Positions 21,143 to 31,257 of a stretch of 64,000 bases of DNA are shown here, piece after piece. Origin of the DNA: Proteus vulgaris (GTDB lineage Bacteria > Pseudomonadota > Gammaproteobacteria > Enterobacterales > Enterobacteriaceae); assembly GCA_901472505.1 (NCBI GenBank), contig LR590468.1:3261501-3325500 (forward strand), read 5' to 3'. Below the pieces are notes generated by a model that worked only from the letters and a program-made list of their open reading frames with translations, did no database searches and had not been told where the DNA came from. Position 1 is the first letter of the stretch. Each line of letters begins with the position of its first letter. The translations under genes and the position numbers were made by a program.

Positions 21143-21733
21143 ATGAGTGCGGGTGATATGATTATTCACTTGATATTAAGTGGGATACTTATTGTTGGTG
21201 TTTATCAGTTTTATTTTTTTACTCAACGATATACATTGAGAGAAGTGAAAGTAATTAATTCACCTGTTGATGAAAAAATTCCTTTCTGGCCTTGGTGGTC
21301 ATGGATTTATAGTTTTTTATATTATCCAGCAATTCTATATCTTAACTGGATTATTCAAGACTCAAGACAGTTTATTATGATTGTTTTTAGTTATATTGTG
21401 TTGTTAGTTATGCAAATGTTTTTCTTTGTTGTATTCCCGGTTGCGACGCCAGCACATTGGCGAGCGATTAATCCAGGGAAAACAGCATCAGAAAAATTTC
21501 TTAAGTTTGTTCAACACTTTGATGATTCATCAAATTGTTTCCCGAGTATGCACGTTTCAGTGGCAACACTGACTGCTTGTCTTGCTTATGCAACGTTAGG
21601 ACCATGGGTTTTCTTATTCCCATTATTTATCGCTTTATCTTGCATGTTTACTAAACAACACTATTTAATTGATTTGCCTGCTGGTGCTTTATTAGGTTGG
21701 TTTGCTTATGAAATCTATTGCTTTATTATTTAA
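21143..21733 (+). CDS. PAP2/AUR1-like integral membrane phosphatase-fold protein
   Basis: A 196-aa membrane protein with about five to six hydrophobic segments. It shows PAP2 (acid phosphatase/vanadium haloperoxidase) motifs of the PAP2_3 type: CFPSMHVSVATL (second motif with histidine) and KQHYLIDLPAGALLGW (third motif with histidine and aspartate). The first classical motif (lysine, arginine-proline) is not evident, as in the AUR1-like branch. Family members act on lipid phosphates or move phospho-headgroups; the substrate here is unknown. GGAG precedes the ATG. It is inserted between bamC and purC, which lie closer together in E. coli, and both flanks are very AT-rich. Confidence 0.75.
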   Translation: MSAGDMIIHLILSGILIVGVYQFYFFTQRYTLREVKVINSPVDEKIPFWPWWSWIYSFLYYPAILYLNWIIQDSRQFIMIVFSYIVLLVMQMFFFVVFPVATPAHWRAINPGKTASEKFLKFVQHFDDSSNCFPSMHVSVATLTACLAYATLGPWVFLFPLFIALSCMFTKQHYLIDLPAGALLGWFAYEIYCFII

Positions 21734-22265
21734 TTAAAACGTTATGTTATTGTGTGAGAACTCATGCTTTGAAAAATATAGTGATAATTTAATAAAGATA
21801 ACTTATTAGAATTTATTAATAATAAATGAGGCCAAATTAATTTCCAATAAAAAAGAAATTAGTTTGGTTTTTATTTGTCATTACTCGAGATAAGTGTAAT
21901 GACAAAGGAATTAAGTACTAATTAAAAAGAATGCAATTTTAAAATAGAGATAATGCAGTGATATAAACTAAAAATATTCTTATTTTGACTTTGGGGATCA
22001 TTTATATTCTGTTCTTATTATGAAATTTTTATTTATAAGTTTTAGTGGTTAATCTTTTTTATTTTTAATATTAAAAGTAATTATTAAAATTGCAATTTCT
22101 AATAATGGGCTTTGATTTTCCATAAACAGCGCTGTTATCAGTACGTTCTCTTTGCGATTTTTTTAGTGATAGCTCTCACGTTTTAAAAGCTTTTTTATCG
22201 AATCTAGAGTAGAGTATGGGGAGCAAATTTCTTGTTAAACCTATCACATCTTTGGAGTGTGTCAG
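21734..22265. other. Intergenic region before purC, no gene seen
   Basis: About 530 bases of very AT-rich sequence. No frame has a credible start site or product, and I could not find a PurR consensus box here, although one would be expected for purC. It presumably holds the purC promoter. Confidence 0.5.
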
Positions 22266-22979
22266 ATGCAGAAAAAAGCTGAGTTGTATCGTGGAAAGGC
22301 CAAAACAGTCTATGCCACTGAATCTTCTGATTTTCTTATCCTTGAATTCAGAAATGATACATCAGCGTTAGATGGCCAACGTATTGAACAGTTTGATCGT
22401 AAAGGTATGGTAAATAATAAATTTAACCATTTCATTATGAATAAACTGGAAGAAGCGGGTATCCCAACGCAGATGGAACGTTTGCTTTCTGATAATGAAG
22501 TGCTAGTCAAAAAACTCGATATGGTGCCTGTTGAATGTGTTATCCGCAATCGTGCGGCTGGCTCATTAGTTAAACGTTTAGGCGTTGAAGAAGGTATGCT
22601 TTTAACCCCACCTATCTTTGATTTATTCTTAAAAGATGATGCACGTCATGATCCTATGGTGAATGAATCTTATTGTGAAACCTTTAATTGGGTGTCTAAA
22701 GAAAACCTCGCAGAAATGAAACGCCTTAGCTATAAAGCAAACGATGTCCTTAGCGAATTGTTTGATAAAGCAGGACTTATTTTAGTCGATTTTAAACTCG
22801 AATTTGGTCTATTTCACGGTAAAGTCGTATTAGGTGATGAATTCTCTCCTGATGGTAGCCGTCTATGGGATAAAAATACCTTAGATAAAATGGATAAAGA
22901 TCGTTTCCGTCAAAGTTTAGGCGGGTTAATTGAAGCATACGAAGAAGTTGCACGCCGAATTGGTGTTTCTTTAGACTAA
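22266..22979 (+). CDS. purC: SAICAR synthetase
   Basis: Phosphoribosylaminoimidazole-succinocarboxamide synthase, which ligates aspartate to CAIR with ATP in purine synthesis. The start at 22266 gives 237 aa, the E. coli length, with GGAG 8 bases upstream; a start three codons earlier has no family support. Signatures include [25 protein letters not shown], the [20 protein letters not shown] segment, and [14 protein letters not shown] near the C-terminus. It is a monocistronic unit with a terminator downstream. Confidence 0.96.
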   Translation: MQKKAELYRGKAKTVYATESSDFLILEFRNDTSALDGQRIEQFDRKGMVNNKFNHFIMNKLEEAGIPTQMERLLSDNEVLVKKLDMVPVECVIRNRAAGSLVKRLGVEEGMLLTPPIFDLFLKDDARHDPMVNESYCETFNWVSKENLAEMKRLSYKANDVLSELFDKAGLILVDFKLEFGLFHGKVVLGDEFSPDGSRLWDKNTLDKMDKDRFRQSLGGLIEAYEEVARRIGVSLD

Positions 22980-22981
22980 AT

Positions 22982-22997
22982 ACGCAAACGATTACGT
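22982..22997. promoter_or_regulatory. PurR-consensus site immediately downstream of purC
   Basis: ACGCAAACGATTACGT fits ANGCAANCGNTTNCNT at every fixed position. It starts two bases after the purC stop codon, an odd place for an operator because the next gene is convergent and no purine gene starts nearby. Binding is not shown; it could be coincidental or a roadblock-type site. Confidence 0.4.
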
Positions 22998-23020
22998 GAA
23001 GTAAAAAACAATATAATAAA

Positions 23021-23050
23021 AAAGGTCAGCTTAAAAACTGACCTTTTTTT
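23021..23050. terminator. Terminator between purC and the GST gene
   Basis: AAAGGTCAG (23021-23029) pairs with CTGACCTTT (23038-23046) around an 8-base loop, with A and T runs on both sides, so it can serve both convergent transcripts. Confidence 0.85.
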
Positions 23051-23121
23051 TACATGGAGTGTATTAAATGAACATTGCTAAGCAAATAGATTGATAAAAT
23101 GATATTTAGTAATAAAAAACC

Positions 23122-23733
23122 TTATCGCAATCCTAAGCTTTCTAATAATTGCTTAATTTCATTATTAAGTGCAAGATTATCAATATATTGATTAATTAGT
23201 GGAGTGGGTTTGATGAGGGCATATTTGCATAAGAAGATTAGGAAATAGCCCACATATACATCGACAGCAGTCAGATTTTTGCCACAAATATAAGGATTGG
23301 CATTGGCTAATCCTGTTTCTAAACACTGAAATACTCGTTCAAATGAACCAAAACCCGAGGATTTTTGTTTTTCTTCATTCAACACTATACCAAGTTCTTT
23401 TACTGTAAATGCGGATTCAATAGGACCGGCGGTAAAAAAGAACCAACGATAATAAGTAGCACGCTCAGGTGAATTAAGTGTAGGCGCAAATCCTTTTTCA
23501 ATAAATTTATCTGCCAAATAAGCACAAATCGCAGCTGTCTCTGTAACGACGTTTTCCCCATCAACTAATGCGGGAACTTTTGCCATTGGATTGATAGCGA
23601 GATATTCAGGGGTACGCATTGATTCGCCATACTCTAATTCAACGCGCTGATAAGGCACATTTAATATTTTTAGGAAAAGCTCAACGGTGTTGCCACGAGA
23701 CATTGTATTAGTATAAAGAATAAGTTTACTCAT
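23122..23733 (-). CDS. Glutathione S-transferase family protein
   Basis: A 203-aa cytoplasmic GST. The N-terminal thioredoxin-like domain has LILYTNTMSRGNTVELFLKIL (split around the usual substrate-side serine), INPMAKVPALVDGENVVTETAAI (cis-proline and glutathione-binding Glu-Thr), and the C-terminal helical domain has LTAVDVYVGYF. Substrate cannot be told from sequence. AAGGAAA lies before the ATG. Its neighbour, a WYL-type regulator at 23812, faces the same way and may control it. Confidence 0.85.
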   Translation of the reverse strand: MSKLILYTNTMSRGNTVELFLKILNVPYQRVELEYGESMRTPEYLAINPMAKVPALVDGENVVTETAAICAYLADKFIEKGFAPTLNSPERATYYRWFFFTAGPIESAFTVKELGIVLNEEKQKSSGFGSFERVFQCLETGLANANPYICGKNLTAVDVYVGYFLIFLCKYALIKPTPLINQYIDNLALNNEIKQLLESLGLR

Positions 23734-23811
23734 AATGTTTCCTTACTGTATTAAGTAACGTAATGTTTATTTAAATTGGGACAGCAAGGTGGATATTACG
23801 AAAGTTGAGTG

Positions 23812-24510
23812 TCAGTTATTGTCAGGAGTGTTTTTGAGGATCTCTTTTTTCCATCTATCGAGTAAATAGTTTTTAGGATAAGGCAAGGTATCATTTAATA
23901 TTTCATAAGAAATAATTCTATCGAGCCGAAAGTGGCGGTAGTTTTTGCGCAGTTCACACCATGCTGCAATCACTTGTGAGTCTTGGAAGTAGCCAACCGC
24001 AATCGGCCAAATAATCCGGCGACTTAATTGCTTTTTGGCATCTTGATAATCAATTTGCGCTTTTTTTTCTTCACGTAAACTTAAACGCAAATCTTTAGCG
24101 ATAGCATGATTAATTTCTATAATTCGGTGAATGGGAACGAATAACGTATTTTTCTCAAGTAAACGTTGATGTTGTGCTGTTATCACGGCATTTATCTTAT
24201 TAATTGCCCGTAATGCAGAGTGACTCAATTCTTGATCTGTATTATTTTCTACCCAACGTAGGCCTAAAATAAGCGCCTCAAGTTCGTTAATATCAAAGGT
24301 TAATGGTGGTAGTAATAAACCTGATTTTAATTGATAGCCAATGCCCGCTTCTGCTGTAATTTCAGCGCCCTGATTGCGTAAAGATTCAATATCACGATAA
24401 ATAGACCTCACACTAATATGTAATTTATCAGCCAGTGCTTCCGCTGTTATTGGGTAGCGGTTTTCTTTTAAAATCTGCAATAAAGTAAGCAAGCGCTGAG
24501 TTCGAGTCAT
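23812..24510 (-). CDS. HTH/WYL-domain transcriptional regulator (YafY family)
   Basis: A 232-aa regulator. Residues 1-60 form an HTH_11 winged helix (TRTQRLLTLLQILKENRYP; LADKLHISVRSIYRDIESLR). The middle and C-terminal parts form a WYL ligand-binding domain (RIIWPIAVGYFQDSQVIAAWCELR; HFRLDRIISYEILNDT). WYL proteins sense small ligands or nucleic acids and often regulate adjacent genes. The GST gene lies 78 bases downstream on the same strand, a pairing common for this family. No strong ribosome-binding site is seen. Confidence 0.85.
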   Translation of the reverse strand: MTRTQRLLTLLQILKENRYPITAEALADKLHISVRSIYRDIESLRNQGAEITAEAGIGYQLKSGLLLPPLTFDINELEALILGLRWVENNTDQELSHSALRAINKINAVITAQHQRLLEKNTLFVPIHRIIEINHAIAKDLRLSLREEKKAQIDYQDAKKQLSRRIIWPIAVGYFQDSQVIAAWCELRKNYRHFRLDRIISYEILNDTLPYPKNYLLDRWKKEILKNTPDNN

Positions 24511-24770
24511 TAAATTATCTATTTATTAGAGGAAAATACGCGATAGTAGGGGGAAGAATTCTATTATGAAATCGTTAAAAAGACAGCTTTAATTCTTGGT
24601 GTGCTGATTTGTTTGCCGTTATTACTCGCGCGTTTTTTTACACTGATAGTCTCTATCATCTTGTCCTTAAAAAATAGGGAATAGAGATAGCAATTTTTTG
24701 TTATTATCTCAAATCAAGTGATAAATTTGCTCATAATAAAATTAGCCTATTAAAACAGTGGGGATAAGCT

Positions 24771-25655
24771 ATGCGTTGGAATGATCGCCGAAGAAGTAAT
24801 AATGTTGAAGACCGAAGGGGACAACCTTCCTCTGCATCTGGTGGTGGCAATCTCCCATTAGGATTAATTACACTTTTGCTCCGTACTAAATATGGTTTTG
24901 TGATAATTATTGTTTTAGTTATTGCCAGCTTTATGGGGTTTGATTTTAATTCATTAACGGGTGAAACCAATCAAGCGCCACAACGTAATGAGCAACAAAC
25001 CGCACTTTATAATGATGCTGCTGATTTTAGTAGTGTTGTTTTAGCCAGTACAGAAGATTTCTGGCAAACGATTTTTGCACAGGCAGGAAAGCAATATAGT
25101 GATCCTAAACTCGTGCTATATACCAATAGTACGACCACACAATGTGGGACTGGCACAAAAATTATGGGGCCATTTTATTGCCCAGCTGATCGAAAAATTT
25201 ATCTTGATCTCTCTTTTTATAATGAGATGAAAAATAGCTTAGGGGGTGGGGGCGAATTTGCCCAAGGTTATGTTATTTCTCATGAAGTTGGTCATCACGT
25301 TCAGCATTTATTAGGTATAACGACCCAAATTCGTGAAAAGCAACAGATGGCCCGTTCAAAAGCAGAAGCTAATCGTTTATCTGTAAAGTTAGAGCTACAG
25401 GCGGACTGTTTCGCGGGAATGTGGGGACACTTTATTGCAGGTGAAGGCCGTATTGATGAAAGTGATTTATTAACAGCAATCAAAACAGCGCAAGCGATTG
25501 GTGATGATAAATTACAGCAACAACAGCAAGGTTATGCGGTACCTGACAGTTTTACCCATGGTACGGCAGAACAGCGTAAAACCTGGTTTATGCGTGGGTA
25601 TAACAGTGGCAATATTAAATCTTGCGATACATTTGCTTCTTCGTCTTTGAACTAA
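24771..25655 (+). CDS. ypfJ: Neutral zinc metallopeptidase, YpfJ family
   Basis: A 294-aa membrane-anchored putative zinc protease. The N-terminal basic, glycine-rich segment (RWNDRRRSNNVEDRRG) precedes one transmembrane helix at about residues 42-56. The catalytic motif HEVGHHVQHLLG starts at residue 171, and QADCFAGMWGHF supplies the third ligand region. The family is conserved in E. coli as YpfJ but its physiological substrate is unknown. It lies next to tmcA and ypfN-type genes as in E. coli. Confidence 0.92.
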   Translation: MRWNDRRRSNNVEDRRGQPSSASGGGNLPLGLITLLLRTKYGFVIIIVLVIASFMGFDFNSLTGETNQAPQRNEQQTALYNDAADFSSVVLASTEDFWQTIFAQAGKQYSDPKLVLYTNSTTTQCGTGTKIMGPFYCPADRKIYLDLSFYNEMKNSLGGGGEFAQGYVISHEVGHHVQHLLGITTQIREKQQMARSKAEANRLSVKLELQADCFAGMWGHFIAGEGRIDESDLLTAIKTAQAIGDDKLQQQQQGYAVPDSFTHGTAEQRKTWFMRGYNSGNIKSCDTFASSSLN

Positions 25656-25716
25656 TACCATTCTTTGGTAAATAAAAGACAATTAACATTATAAAGAGAA
25701 AGGGTTAGGAACAAAC

Positions 25717-26169
25717 ATGAGCAATGTTGATCCCTCATTATTAATTTTACTGGTTCTCGCAGGGCTTGGTATTATTAGTCATAATATGACTGTGACGTTA
25801 GCTATGCTGGCTCTGTTAGTGATTAAAATCACACCATTAAATCAATATTTTCCTGTTGTCGAAAAATATGGCATGACCATTGGGATCTTAATTCTTACCA
25901 TCGGTGTAATGACACCCATTGCAACAGGGCGTATTTCAGGGCAAGAAGTTCTTAATTCATTTTTAAATTGGAAATCACTATTAGCGATTGCTATTGGCGT
26001 CGCTGTTTCTTGGTTGGGGGCTCGTGGTGTTTCTTTAATGAATAATCAGCCTTCAACAGTGGCTGGTTTATTAGTGGGGACGGTCATTGGTGTTGCCCTT
26101 TTTCGAGGTGTGCCGGTTGGACCATTAATTGCCGCGGGTATTCTTTCGTTATTAATTGGTAAATCCTAG
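25717..26169 (+). CDS. DUF441/UPF0756 membrane protein (YeaL-like)
   Basis: A 150-aa inner-membrane protein with four hydrophobic segments. The conserved stretches [21 protein letters not shown] and [21 protein letters not shown] match E. coli YeaL and the UPF0756 family, which has no established function. AAAGGG lies before the ATG. It is only 2 bases ahead of the tmcA start, so both genes are likely on one transcript, an arrangement different from E. coli, where yeaL lies elsewhere. Confidence 0.9.
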   Translation: MSNVDPSLLILLVLAGLGIISHNMTVTLAMLALLVIKITPLNQYFPVVEKYGMTIGILILTIGVMTPIATGRISGQEVLNSFLNWKSLLAIAIGVAVSWLGARGVSLMNNQPSTVAGLLVGTVIGVALFRGVPVGPLIAAGILSLLIGKS

Positions 26170-26171
26170 CT

Positions 26172-28220
26172 GTGCCATTTTCCCGTTTACATCAATATCA
26201 GCAAAAATTAGCGCAATTAGGGCGACGTCAATTATTGCTATTAGCGGGCGATCCTACATGGCAAACAAAACAGATCCAGCAAATTACCCAATTATGCCAA
26301 GGTGATTGGATAACGATTTCATCCAATAAGCCTAATGCTATTTTACCAGAGCACGCTATTCGTTTGTTAGGGCGAGAGTTTTTACATGCTGTTTTTGATG
26401 CTAATGAGGGATTTAATGCAGATGCTTTAGCCATGCTAACCGGAACATTAAAAGCGGGTAGTTTGCTTATTTTGTGTTTGCCCAATGTTGAGCGTTGGGA
26501 TAACTATATTGATAACGATAGCCAGCGTTGGAATGATGCACAAGACGTACTTTCAACACCTAATTTTATGACTTGGCTGAAAAATATTACTTTTAGTAAT
26601 AATCAAGTGGTTATATGGCAACAATCAACGCCTCTTGAGTTACCCACTCTTATTGAAATGGACGGATCTTGGTCACTTCCACAAGGCGAACCGACCAAGG
26701 AACAACAAACTATCCTCGCTAATTTATTGGCATCGCCATCGGGTGTTTGGAGTATTATTGCACCAAGAGGGCGTGGAAAATCTGCTCTTGCAGGTATGTT
26801 TATTGAACAATATCATGGCAGTGTGATAGTTTGTGCACCGGCTAAAAATAGTACGGATGTTCTATCTTCACATACAAATAAAACGGTTTCATTTTATTCT
26901 CCTGATACTTTATTAGCACTGTGCATAAACAATGAGATCCAAAGCGATTGGCTGATTATTGATGAAGCTGCTTCGCTACCTATTGCCCAATTAGAAACAT
27001 TGTGCCGTTATTTTCCTAGTGTATTAATGACAACGACAGTCCAGGGATATGAAGGTACAGGACGCGGTTTTATGCTTAAATTAGGAGTTAGCATTCCTAA
27101 TTTACATACTTATCAATTACAAACACCAATTCGTTGGGCTAAAGATTGCCCACTAGAAAATTGGCTTAATCAATTATTATTGCTTGATGAAGTTGACTGT
27201 GACTTTAATCGTCAACAAAAAGGTGAAGTGACAATCCACCAGCATCAGGGCAATTGGCATAATAAATTTTCGCAATTACGCAGTTTTTATCAATTACTGA
27301 CTGGTGCACATTACCGAACAACACCGCTGGATTTACGGCGTTTGCTTGATGGGCAAAGACAACATTATTGGTCAGCGTTAATCAATCAAAAAAATGTGGG
27401 TGCGGTATGGTGTATTGAAGAAGGAGGATTGTCTTTTGAACTGGCTCTCGATGTATGGCGGGGTTCTCGTAGACCAAGAGGTAACTTAGTGGCTCAATCA
27501 TTAGTGACTTATGGTTTAACGCCAGATGCAATGTGTTTAACCTCATTGCGAATTAGCCGAATTGCCGTTTTACCTCAATATCGGCGCCAAAAAATAGGGG
27601 CAAACTTAATTGAGCATATTGTTAATGAGAGTCAAAAACAGAATATTGATTATCTTTCAGTCAGCTTTGGTTATACCAAAATGTTAGCACAATTTTGGTT
27701 ACAATGTGGTTTTCAAATTGTACGATTAGGTATACATAAAGAAGCAAGTAGTGGGTGTTATAGTGCTATGGCGATTTATCCGATAACAGAAAAGGGTGAG
27801 CAGTTATTACAATCGTCTTTAAAAAGTTTTTCCTTACAATATCAGCACATAAAAGAGCAAACTGGCATCTGTTTATCGATGCCATCGCTATCCCATGATA
27901 TAGCTACACAACAAGATAGTTGGTTAATGATGGCCGGTTTTGCATTTGCGCATCGTCCGGTAGTCACTGTTTATGAGAGTGTTGCCAACTTTTTGGTAGG
28001 CTATGAGCAACACTATCCGTTATTAGTAGCTTTTTTTGTAGAAAATAAAACAGTTGAGCAGTGTGTGGCTGAATTCTCTTTATCAGGAAAAAAAGTTTTA
28101 ACTAAGCAGCTAAGAGATCAATGTGCGAAATTAATGGCTGAAAAAGATCCTCAATTAACATCGCATTATCAACAGTGGTTAGCTACTTATTCTCATCCTT
28201 CTTGTTTTGATTTTGTTTAG
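26172..28220 (+). CDS. tmcA: tRNA(Met) cytidine acetyltransferase
   Basis: Makes N4-acetylcytidine at the wobble position of elongator tRNA-Met, using acetyl-CoA and ATP. At 682 aa (671 in E. coli) it has the N-terminal DUF1726 domain, a RecD-like helicase module with Walker [14 protein letters not shown] near residue 200 and Walker [13 protein letters not shown], then a GNAT domain ([41 protein letters not shown]) and a tRNA-binding tail. The start is GTG at 26172. Its 3' end overlaps the oppositely oriented ypfN by 38 bases. Confidence 0.95.
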   Translation: MPFSRLHQYQQKLAQLGRRQLLLLAGDPTWQTKQIQQITQLCQGDWITISSNKPNAILPEHAIRLLGREFLHAVFDANEGFNADALAMLTGTLKAGSLLILCLPNVERWDNYIDNDSQRWNDAQDVLSTPNFMTWLKNITFSNNQVVIWQQSTPLELPTLIEMDGSWSLPQGEPTKEQQTILANLLASPSGVWSIIAPRGRGKSALAGMFIEQYHGSVIVCAPAKNSTDVLSSHTNKTVSFYSPDTLLALCINNEIQSDWLIIDEAASLPIAQLETLCRYFPSVLMTTTVQGYEGTGRGFMLKLGVSIPNLHTYQLQTPIRWAKDCPLENWLNQLLLLDEVDCDFNRQQKGEVTIHQHQGNWHNKFSQLRSFYQLLTGAHYRTTPLDLRRLLDGQRQHYWSALINQKNVGAVWCIEEGGLSFELALDVWRGSRRPRGNLVAQSLVTYGLTPDAMCLTSLRISRIAVLPQYRRQKIGANLIEHIVNESQKQNIDYLSVSFGYTKMLAQFWLQCGFQIVRLGIHKEASSGCYSAMAIYPITEKGEQLLQSSLKSFSLQYQHIKEQTGICLSMPSLSHDIATQQDSWLMMAGFAFAHRPVVTVYESVANFLVGYEQHYPLLVAFFVENKTVEQCVAEFSLSGKKVLTKQLRDQCAKLMAEKDPQLTSHYQQWLATYSHPSCFDFV

Positions 28221-28392
28221 GCCAATCATCTTCATCATCCCATTTATCATTAAAATCACGGTGTGGAGGTAATTTCCGTTTATTTTTAAGAAATTGTTTA
28301 GGATCGATTTTGTTCATATCTTTAATTGCGTTAATAATAATTCCCACCAAAAGAATTAAAATAACCCACCAATAGTCAGCAAACCAGTGCAT
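28183..28392 (-). CDS. ypfN: UPF0370 small membrane protein YpfN
   Basis: A 69-aa protein with one N-terminal transmembrane helix ([21 protein letters not shown]) and a charged tail in which [18 protein letters not shown] is almost identical to E. coli YpfN. Function is unknown. It is convergent with tmcA and the coding ends overlap by 38 bases. Confidence 0.93.
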   Translation of the reverse strand: MHWFADYWWVILILLVGIIINAIKDMNKIDPKQFLKNKRKLPPHRDFNDKWDDEDDWPKQNQNKKDENK

Positions 28393-28491
28393 AAATAAAC
28401 CTTCTGTTTTAAAATCGTTATTGAGAATGAGGATCTTTTTTATTTAACGCTATAAAATAACCTAATACAACAAGAGTTGGAAAAGTACAGT

Positions 28492-28875
28492 ATGAAACGG
28501 ATATTATTGATTATAGCAGGTTGGTTATGCGTTGGATTAGCCACACTGGGTGTTATTTTGCCTGTATTACCCACGACACCTTTTTTATTACTTGCGGCAT
28601 GGTGTTTTTCACGCTCGTCAATACGTTTTCATTATTGGTTGCTTTATCGCTCTTGGTTTGGTCCTTACTTACGTTATTGGCAAACCCATCGCGCGATGCC
28701 TAAAGGAGCCAAACCAAAAGCAATATTAGTGATCTTACTGACCTTTGCGATTTCACTGTGGTTAGTGTCGATGTTATGGGTTAGAATTTTACTACTCATA
28801 ATCTTAGCCTGTTTATTGATCTTTATGTGGAGACTTCCTGTAAATGATCAACAAGAAGCCCCATGTGAGAAATAA
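28492..28875 (+). CDS. ybaN: YbaN-like DUF454 inner membrane protein
   Basis: A 127-aa protein with about three hydrophobic segments. GVILPVLPTTPFLLLAAWCF, WLLYRSWFGPYLRYWQTH and AMPKGAKPKAILVILLTFAISLW follow E. coli YbaN closely. Function unknown. The ATG at 28492 has GGAAAA upstream; the frame is open for five more codons from a TTG that looks unlikely as a start. It converges on the M15 peptidase gene with a 3-base gap. Confidence 0.9.
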   Translation: MKRILLIIAGWLCVGLATLGVILPVLPTTPFLLLAAWCFSRSSIRFHYWLLYRSWFGPYLRYWQTHRAMPKGAKPKAILVILLTFAISLWLVSMLWVRILLLIILACLLIFMWRLPVNDQQEAPCEK

Positions 28876-28878
28876 TTT

Positions 28879-29547
28879 TTACTCAGGCAAAACAATATAA
28901 CGTGAAAATATCTCGTCAAGATTTGCTAATAACCATTGTTTACCATAAATATCTTCTTCCTCTAACACTGATTTAAGTATTTCAGGTGTATAAGCAAGTG
29001 AGGCTTCATGAGATAGAGGCCAATAACTGATATGCCAAGGTTCGTAAGCAATATTGCTATCTTTATGAGTAAAAGGGCGATAAAAATCATACGCTGACAT
29101 ATTTTCTGTTAACCACGCATTGAGTTCTGCAAAATAACCATTTGCTTCATATTCCCAGGGTTCTAACTGTAATGATTGCCCTTCAGGTAAGCGAAAAGGA
29201 TCGTAAATATCAATTTCTGTTCCCCAGTGATGACGACTTGCGCCCGGCAGTGCTGACCACTTTAAAATGGCAATACAACGCTCACCTTCTGATAATGAGT
29301 GGATATCAATTGGCTGACTTTGAGCATCTAAGACAGGACGTGTCCCTTCAAATTTTCCATTCCATATTGCCAGTTGACGATTAAAATCCCGAAAAGAGCT
29401 GGCGGGCATTAGTTTAAAACCTGCTTTTGTCGCTTGTTGTTGTAATGCTAAAAACGCTTTAGTGGCATTAAATTGTAAGCGATGCTGTCCTGACAAAGTA
29501 ACTAAATGGTCGGTAGAACGACCCGTTAACATTAGAGGTGTTATCAT
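28879..29547 (-). CDS. M15-family D-Ala-D-Ala carboxypeptidase-like protein
   Basis: A 222-aa putative peptidoglycan peptidase of the M15B/VanY type. The zinc motif appears as [14 protein letters not shown] (first histidine and aspartate ligands) and EPWHISYWP (third histidine); the substrate region [14 protein letters not shown] precedes them. There is no signal peptide, unlike most periplasmic members, so its location is unclear. Its start overlaps the dapE stop by 4 bases, which implies translational coupling; E. coli has a different gene downstream of dapE. A link to cell-wall DAP metabolism is inference from position. Confidence 0.85.
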   Translation of the reverse strand: MITPLMLTGRSTDHLVTLSGQHRLQFNATKAFLALQQQATKAGFKLMPASSFRDFNRQLAIWNGKFEGTRPVLDAQSQPIDIHSLSEGERCIAILKWSALPGASRHHWGTEIDIYDPFRLPEGQSLQLEPWEYEANGYFAELNAWLTENMSAYDFYRPFTHKDSNIAYEPWHISYWPLSHEASLAYTPEILKSVLEEEDIYGKQWLLANLDEIFSRYIVLPE

Positions 29548-30674
29548 AAAATAAGTTGCTCCATCACTCGCTGATAAATTCGACTAAGTTGCTGTAGATC
29601 TGCCGCATTAACGCACTCATTCACTTTGTGAATAGTTGCATTTACAGGACCTAACTCAACAACTTGCGCACCCATTTGAGCAATAAATCGCCCATCAGAA
29701 GTGCCTCCGCTGGTGGAGAGTTCTGGATCTAAATTGGTGTAATGTTTAACAGAATAACGAACTGCTTCAAGCAATTTACCTTGGCCAGTAATAAAAGGTT
29801 GGCCGGATAAAGACCACTCTAAATGGTAACGAAGTTGGTGTTTTTGCAATAAAGCTTCTGTACGTTGGCGAATTTCGTCATCAGTAATCGCGGTACTAAA
29901 GCGGAAATTAAATTGGATAAACAACTCACCAGGAATAACATTGTTACTGCCAGTACCTGCATGAATATTGGCAATTTGCATGGTTGTTGCAGGAAAGAAT
30001 TCGTTGCCTTCATCCCAAACCGTATTGACTAATTCTTGAATAAAAAGGGATGCCGTATGAATAGGGTTTTCGGCAAGGTGAGGGTAAGCGACATGCCCCT
30101 GCACGCCTTGAATGGTTAAATTTGCTGTTATTGAGCCTCGGCGACCATTTTTTACCATATCACCTAGTTGATGTTGGCTTGAGGGTTCACCTACAAGGCA
30201 ATAATCAAGACGTTCACCTCGTGACATTAAAGATTGTACGACTTTAACAGTACCATCTGCTGCTTTGGCTTCTTCATCAGAGGTAATTAAAAAAGCCAGC
30301 CGTCCACGATGATCAGGATAAGAACGTACAAAGCGCTCTGCAGCGACAACCATTGCGGCAAGAGAGCCTTTCATATCTGCGGCGCCACGACCATAAAGCA
30401 TGCCATCACGTATGGACGGTTCAAACGGAGGGTGTTCCCATAATGCAATATCACCTGTAGGAACCACATCAGTATGCCCCGCAAAGGCCAATGTTTCTCC
30501 CTCACCACCACGACAAGCCCATAAATTTTCAGTTTCACCAAAAGGCATTCTTTCAATAGTAAAACCAAGAGGAGCCAACCTATCAATAATCAATTGTTGA
30601 CAACCTTGATCGTCAGGACTTATCGAAGGACGTGAAATTAATTGTTGTGCAAGTTCAATAACAGGACAGGACAT
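29544..30674 (-). CDS. dapE: Succinyl-diaminopimelate desuccinylase
   Basis: Di-zinc M20 hydrolase that releases succinate from N-succinyl-LL-DAP in the lysine and peptidoglycan pathway. At 376 aa it matches the family. Metal-binding and catalytic segments are visible: [26 protein letters not shown], the general-base [12 protein letters not shown], and near the C-terminus [15 protein letters not shown]. It forms a unit with yffB upstream (5-base gap) and the M15-like gene downstream. The yffB-dapE pair is conserved in E. coli. Confidence 0.96.
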   Translation of the reverse strand: MSCPVIELAQQLISRPSISPDDQGCQQLIIDRLAPLGFTIERMPFGETENLWACRGGEGETLAFAGHTDVVPTGDIALWEHPPFEPSIRDGMLYGRGAADMKGSLAAMVVAAERFVRSYPDHRGRLAFLITSDEEAKAADGTVKVVQSLMSRGERLDYCLVGEPSSQHQLGDMVKNGRRGSITANLTIQGVQGHVAYPHLAENPIHTASLFIQELVNTVWDEGNEFFPATTMQIANIHAGTGSNNVIPGELFIQFNFRFSTAITDDEIRQRTEALLQKHQLRYHLEWSLSGQPFITGQGKLLEAVRYSVKHYTNLDPELSTSGGTSDGRFIAQMGAQVVELGPVNATIHKVNECVNAADLQQLSRIYQRVMEQLIL

Positions 30675-30679
30675 AAATA

Positions 30680-31051
30680 TTAGGCTCCTGTAAAGGTCAA
30701 ATAGTCATGGGTATTAAAACCAACAATAAAGCGGTTATCTGAAGAGACAAGAATAGGGCGTTTAATGATAGCGGGTTTATCTAACATCAGTGAGATAGCG
30801 GAGGTCACATCCGTGATTGCATTTTTTTCTTCATCAGATAATTGGCGCCAAGTTGTTCCTCTTTTATTCACAAGTGTCTGCCAATCTAAATTTTCTGTAA
30901 AGGTGCGTAATAATGCTTCCGTCAAACCCTCTTTGCGGTAATCATGAAACGTGTAGGGAACATGATTATCATCTAGCCATTTACGTGCTTTTTTGATTGT
31001 ATCGCAATTTTTTATGCCGTACATGGTATATGTCAGGTTTGTCGTGGACAT
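30680..31051 (-). CDS. yffB: ArsC/Spx-family protein YffB
   Basis: Thioredoxin-fold protein of 123 aa from the start at 31051, which has AAGGAAAA upstream; the longer frame to 31072 lacks a site. It begins [20 protein letters not shown], where the single cysteine of the ArsC-like site is present, and ends [14 protein letters not shown]. coli YffB is a GSH-dependent thiol-reductase-like protein of uncertain role. Immediately upstream of dapE, as in E. coli. Confidence 0.9.
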   Translation of the reverse strand: MSTTNLTYTMYGIKNCDTIKKARKWLDDNHVPYTFHDYRKEGLTEALLRTFTENLDWQTLVNKRGTTWRQLSDEEKNAITDVTSAISLMLDKPAIIKRPILVSSDNRFIVGFNTHDYLTFTGA

Positions 31052-31257
31052 GATATTTTCCTTATATGACAATACGTAATATTAGTATTGATGAGAATGA
31101 GTGTTATACAATTCCAAAATAACAGCTTTTGTTGTAGTGAAAAATCCTATTTACATTATAAAATATATCGGATATTAAACTGTCACGTTAGTGTAACGAA
31201 TTGTGTAGCGTAGAGTAATACAAATACGAATAAAGATTTCCGTTGGTAAAAGAGAAT

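Noticed and set aside
22100..22265. PurR box in front of purC
   Set aside because: I looked for it and found only weak partial matches around TTTGCGAT; nothing near the consensus.
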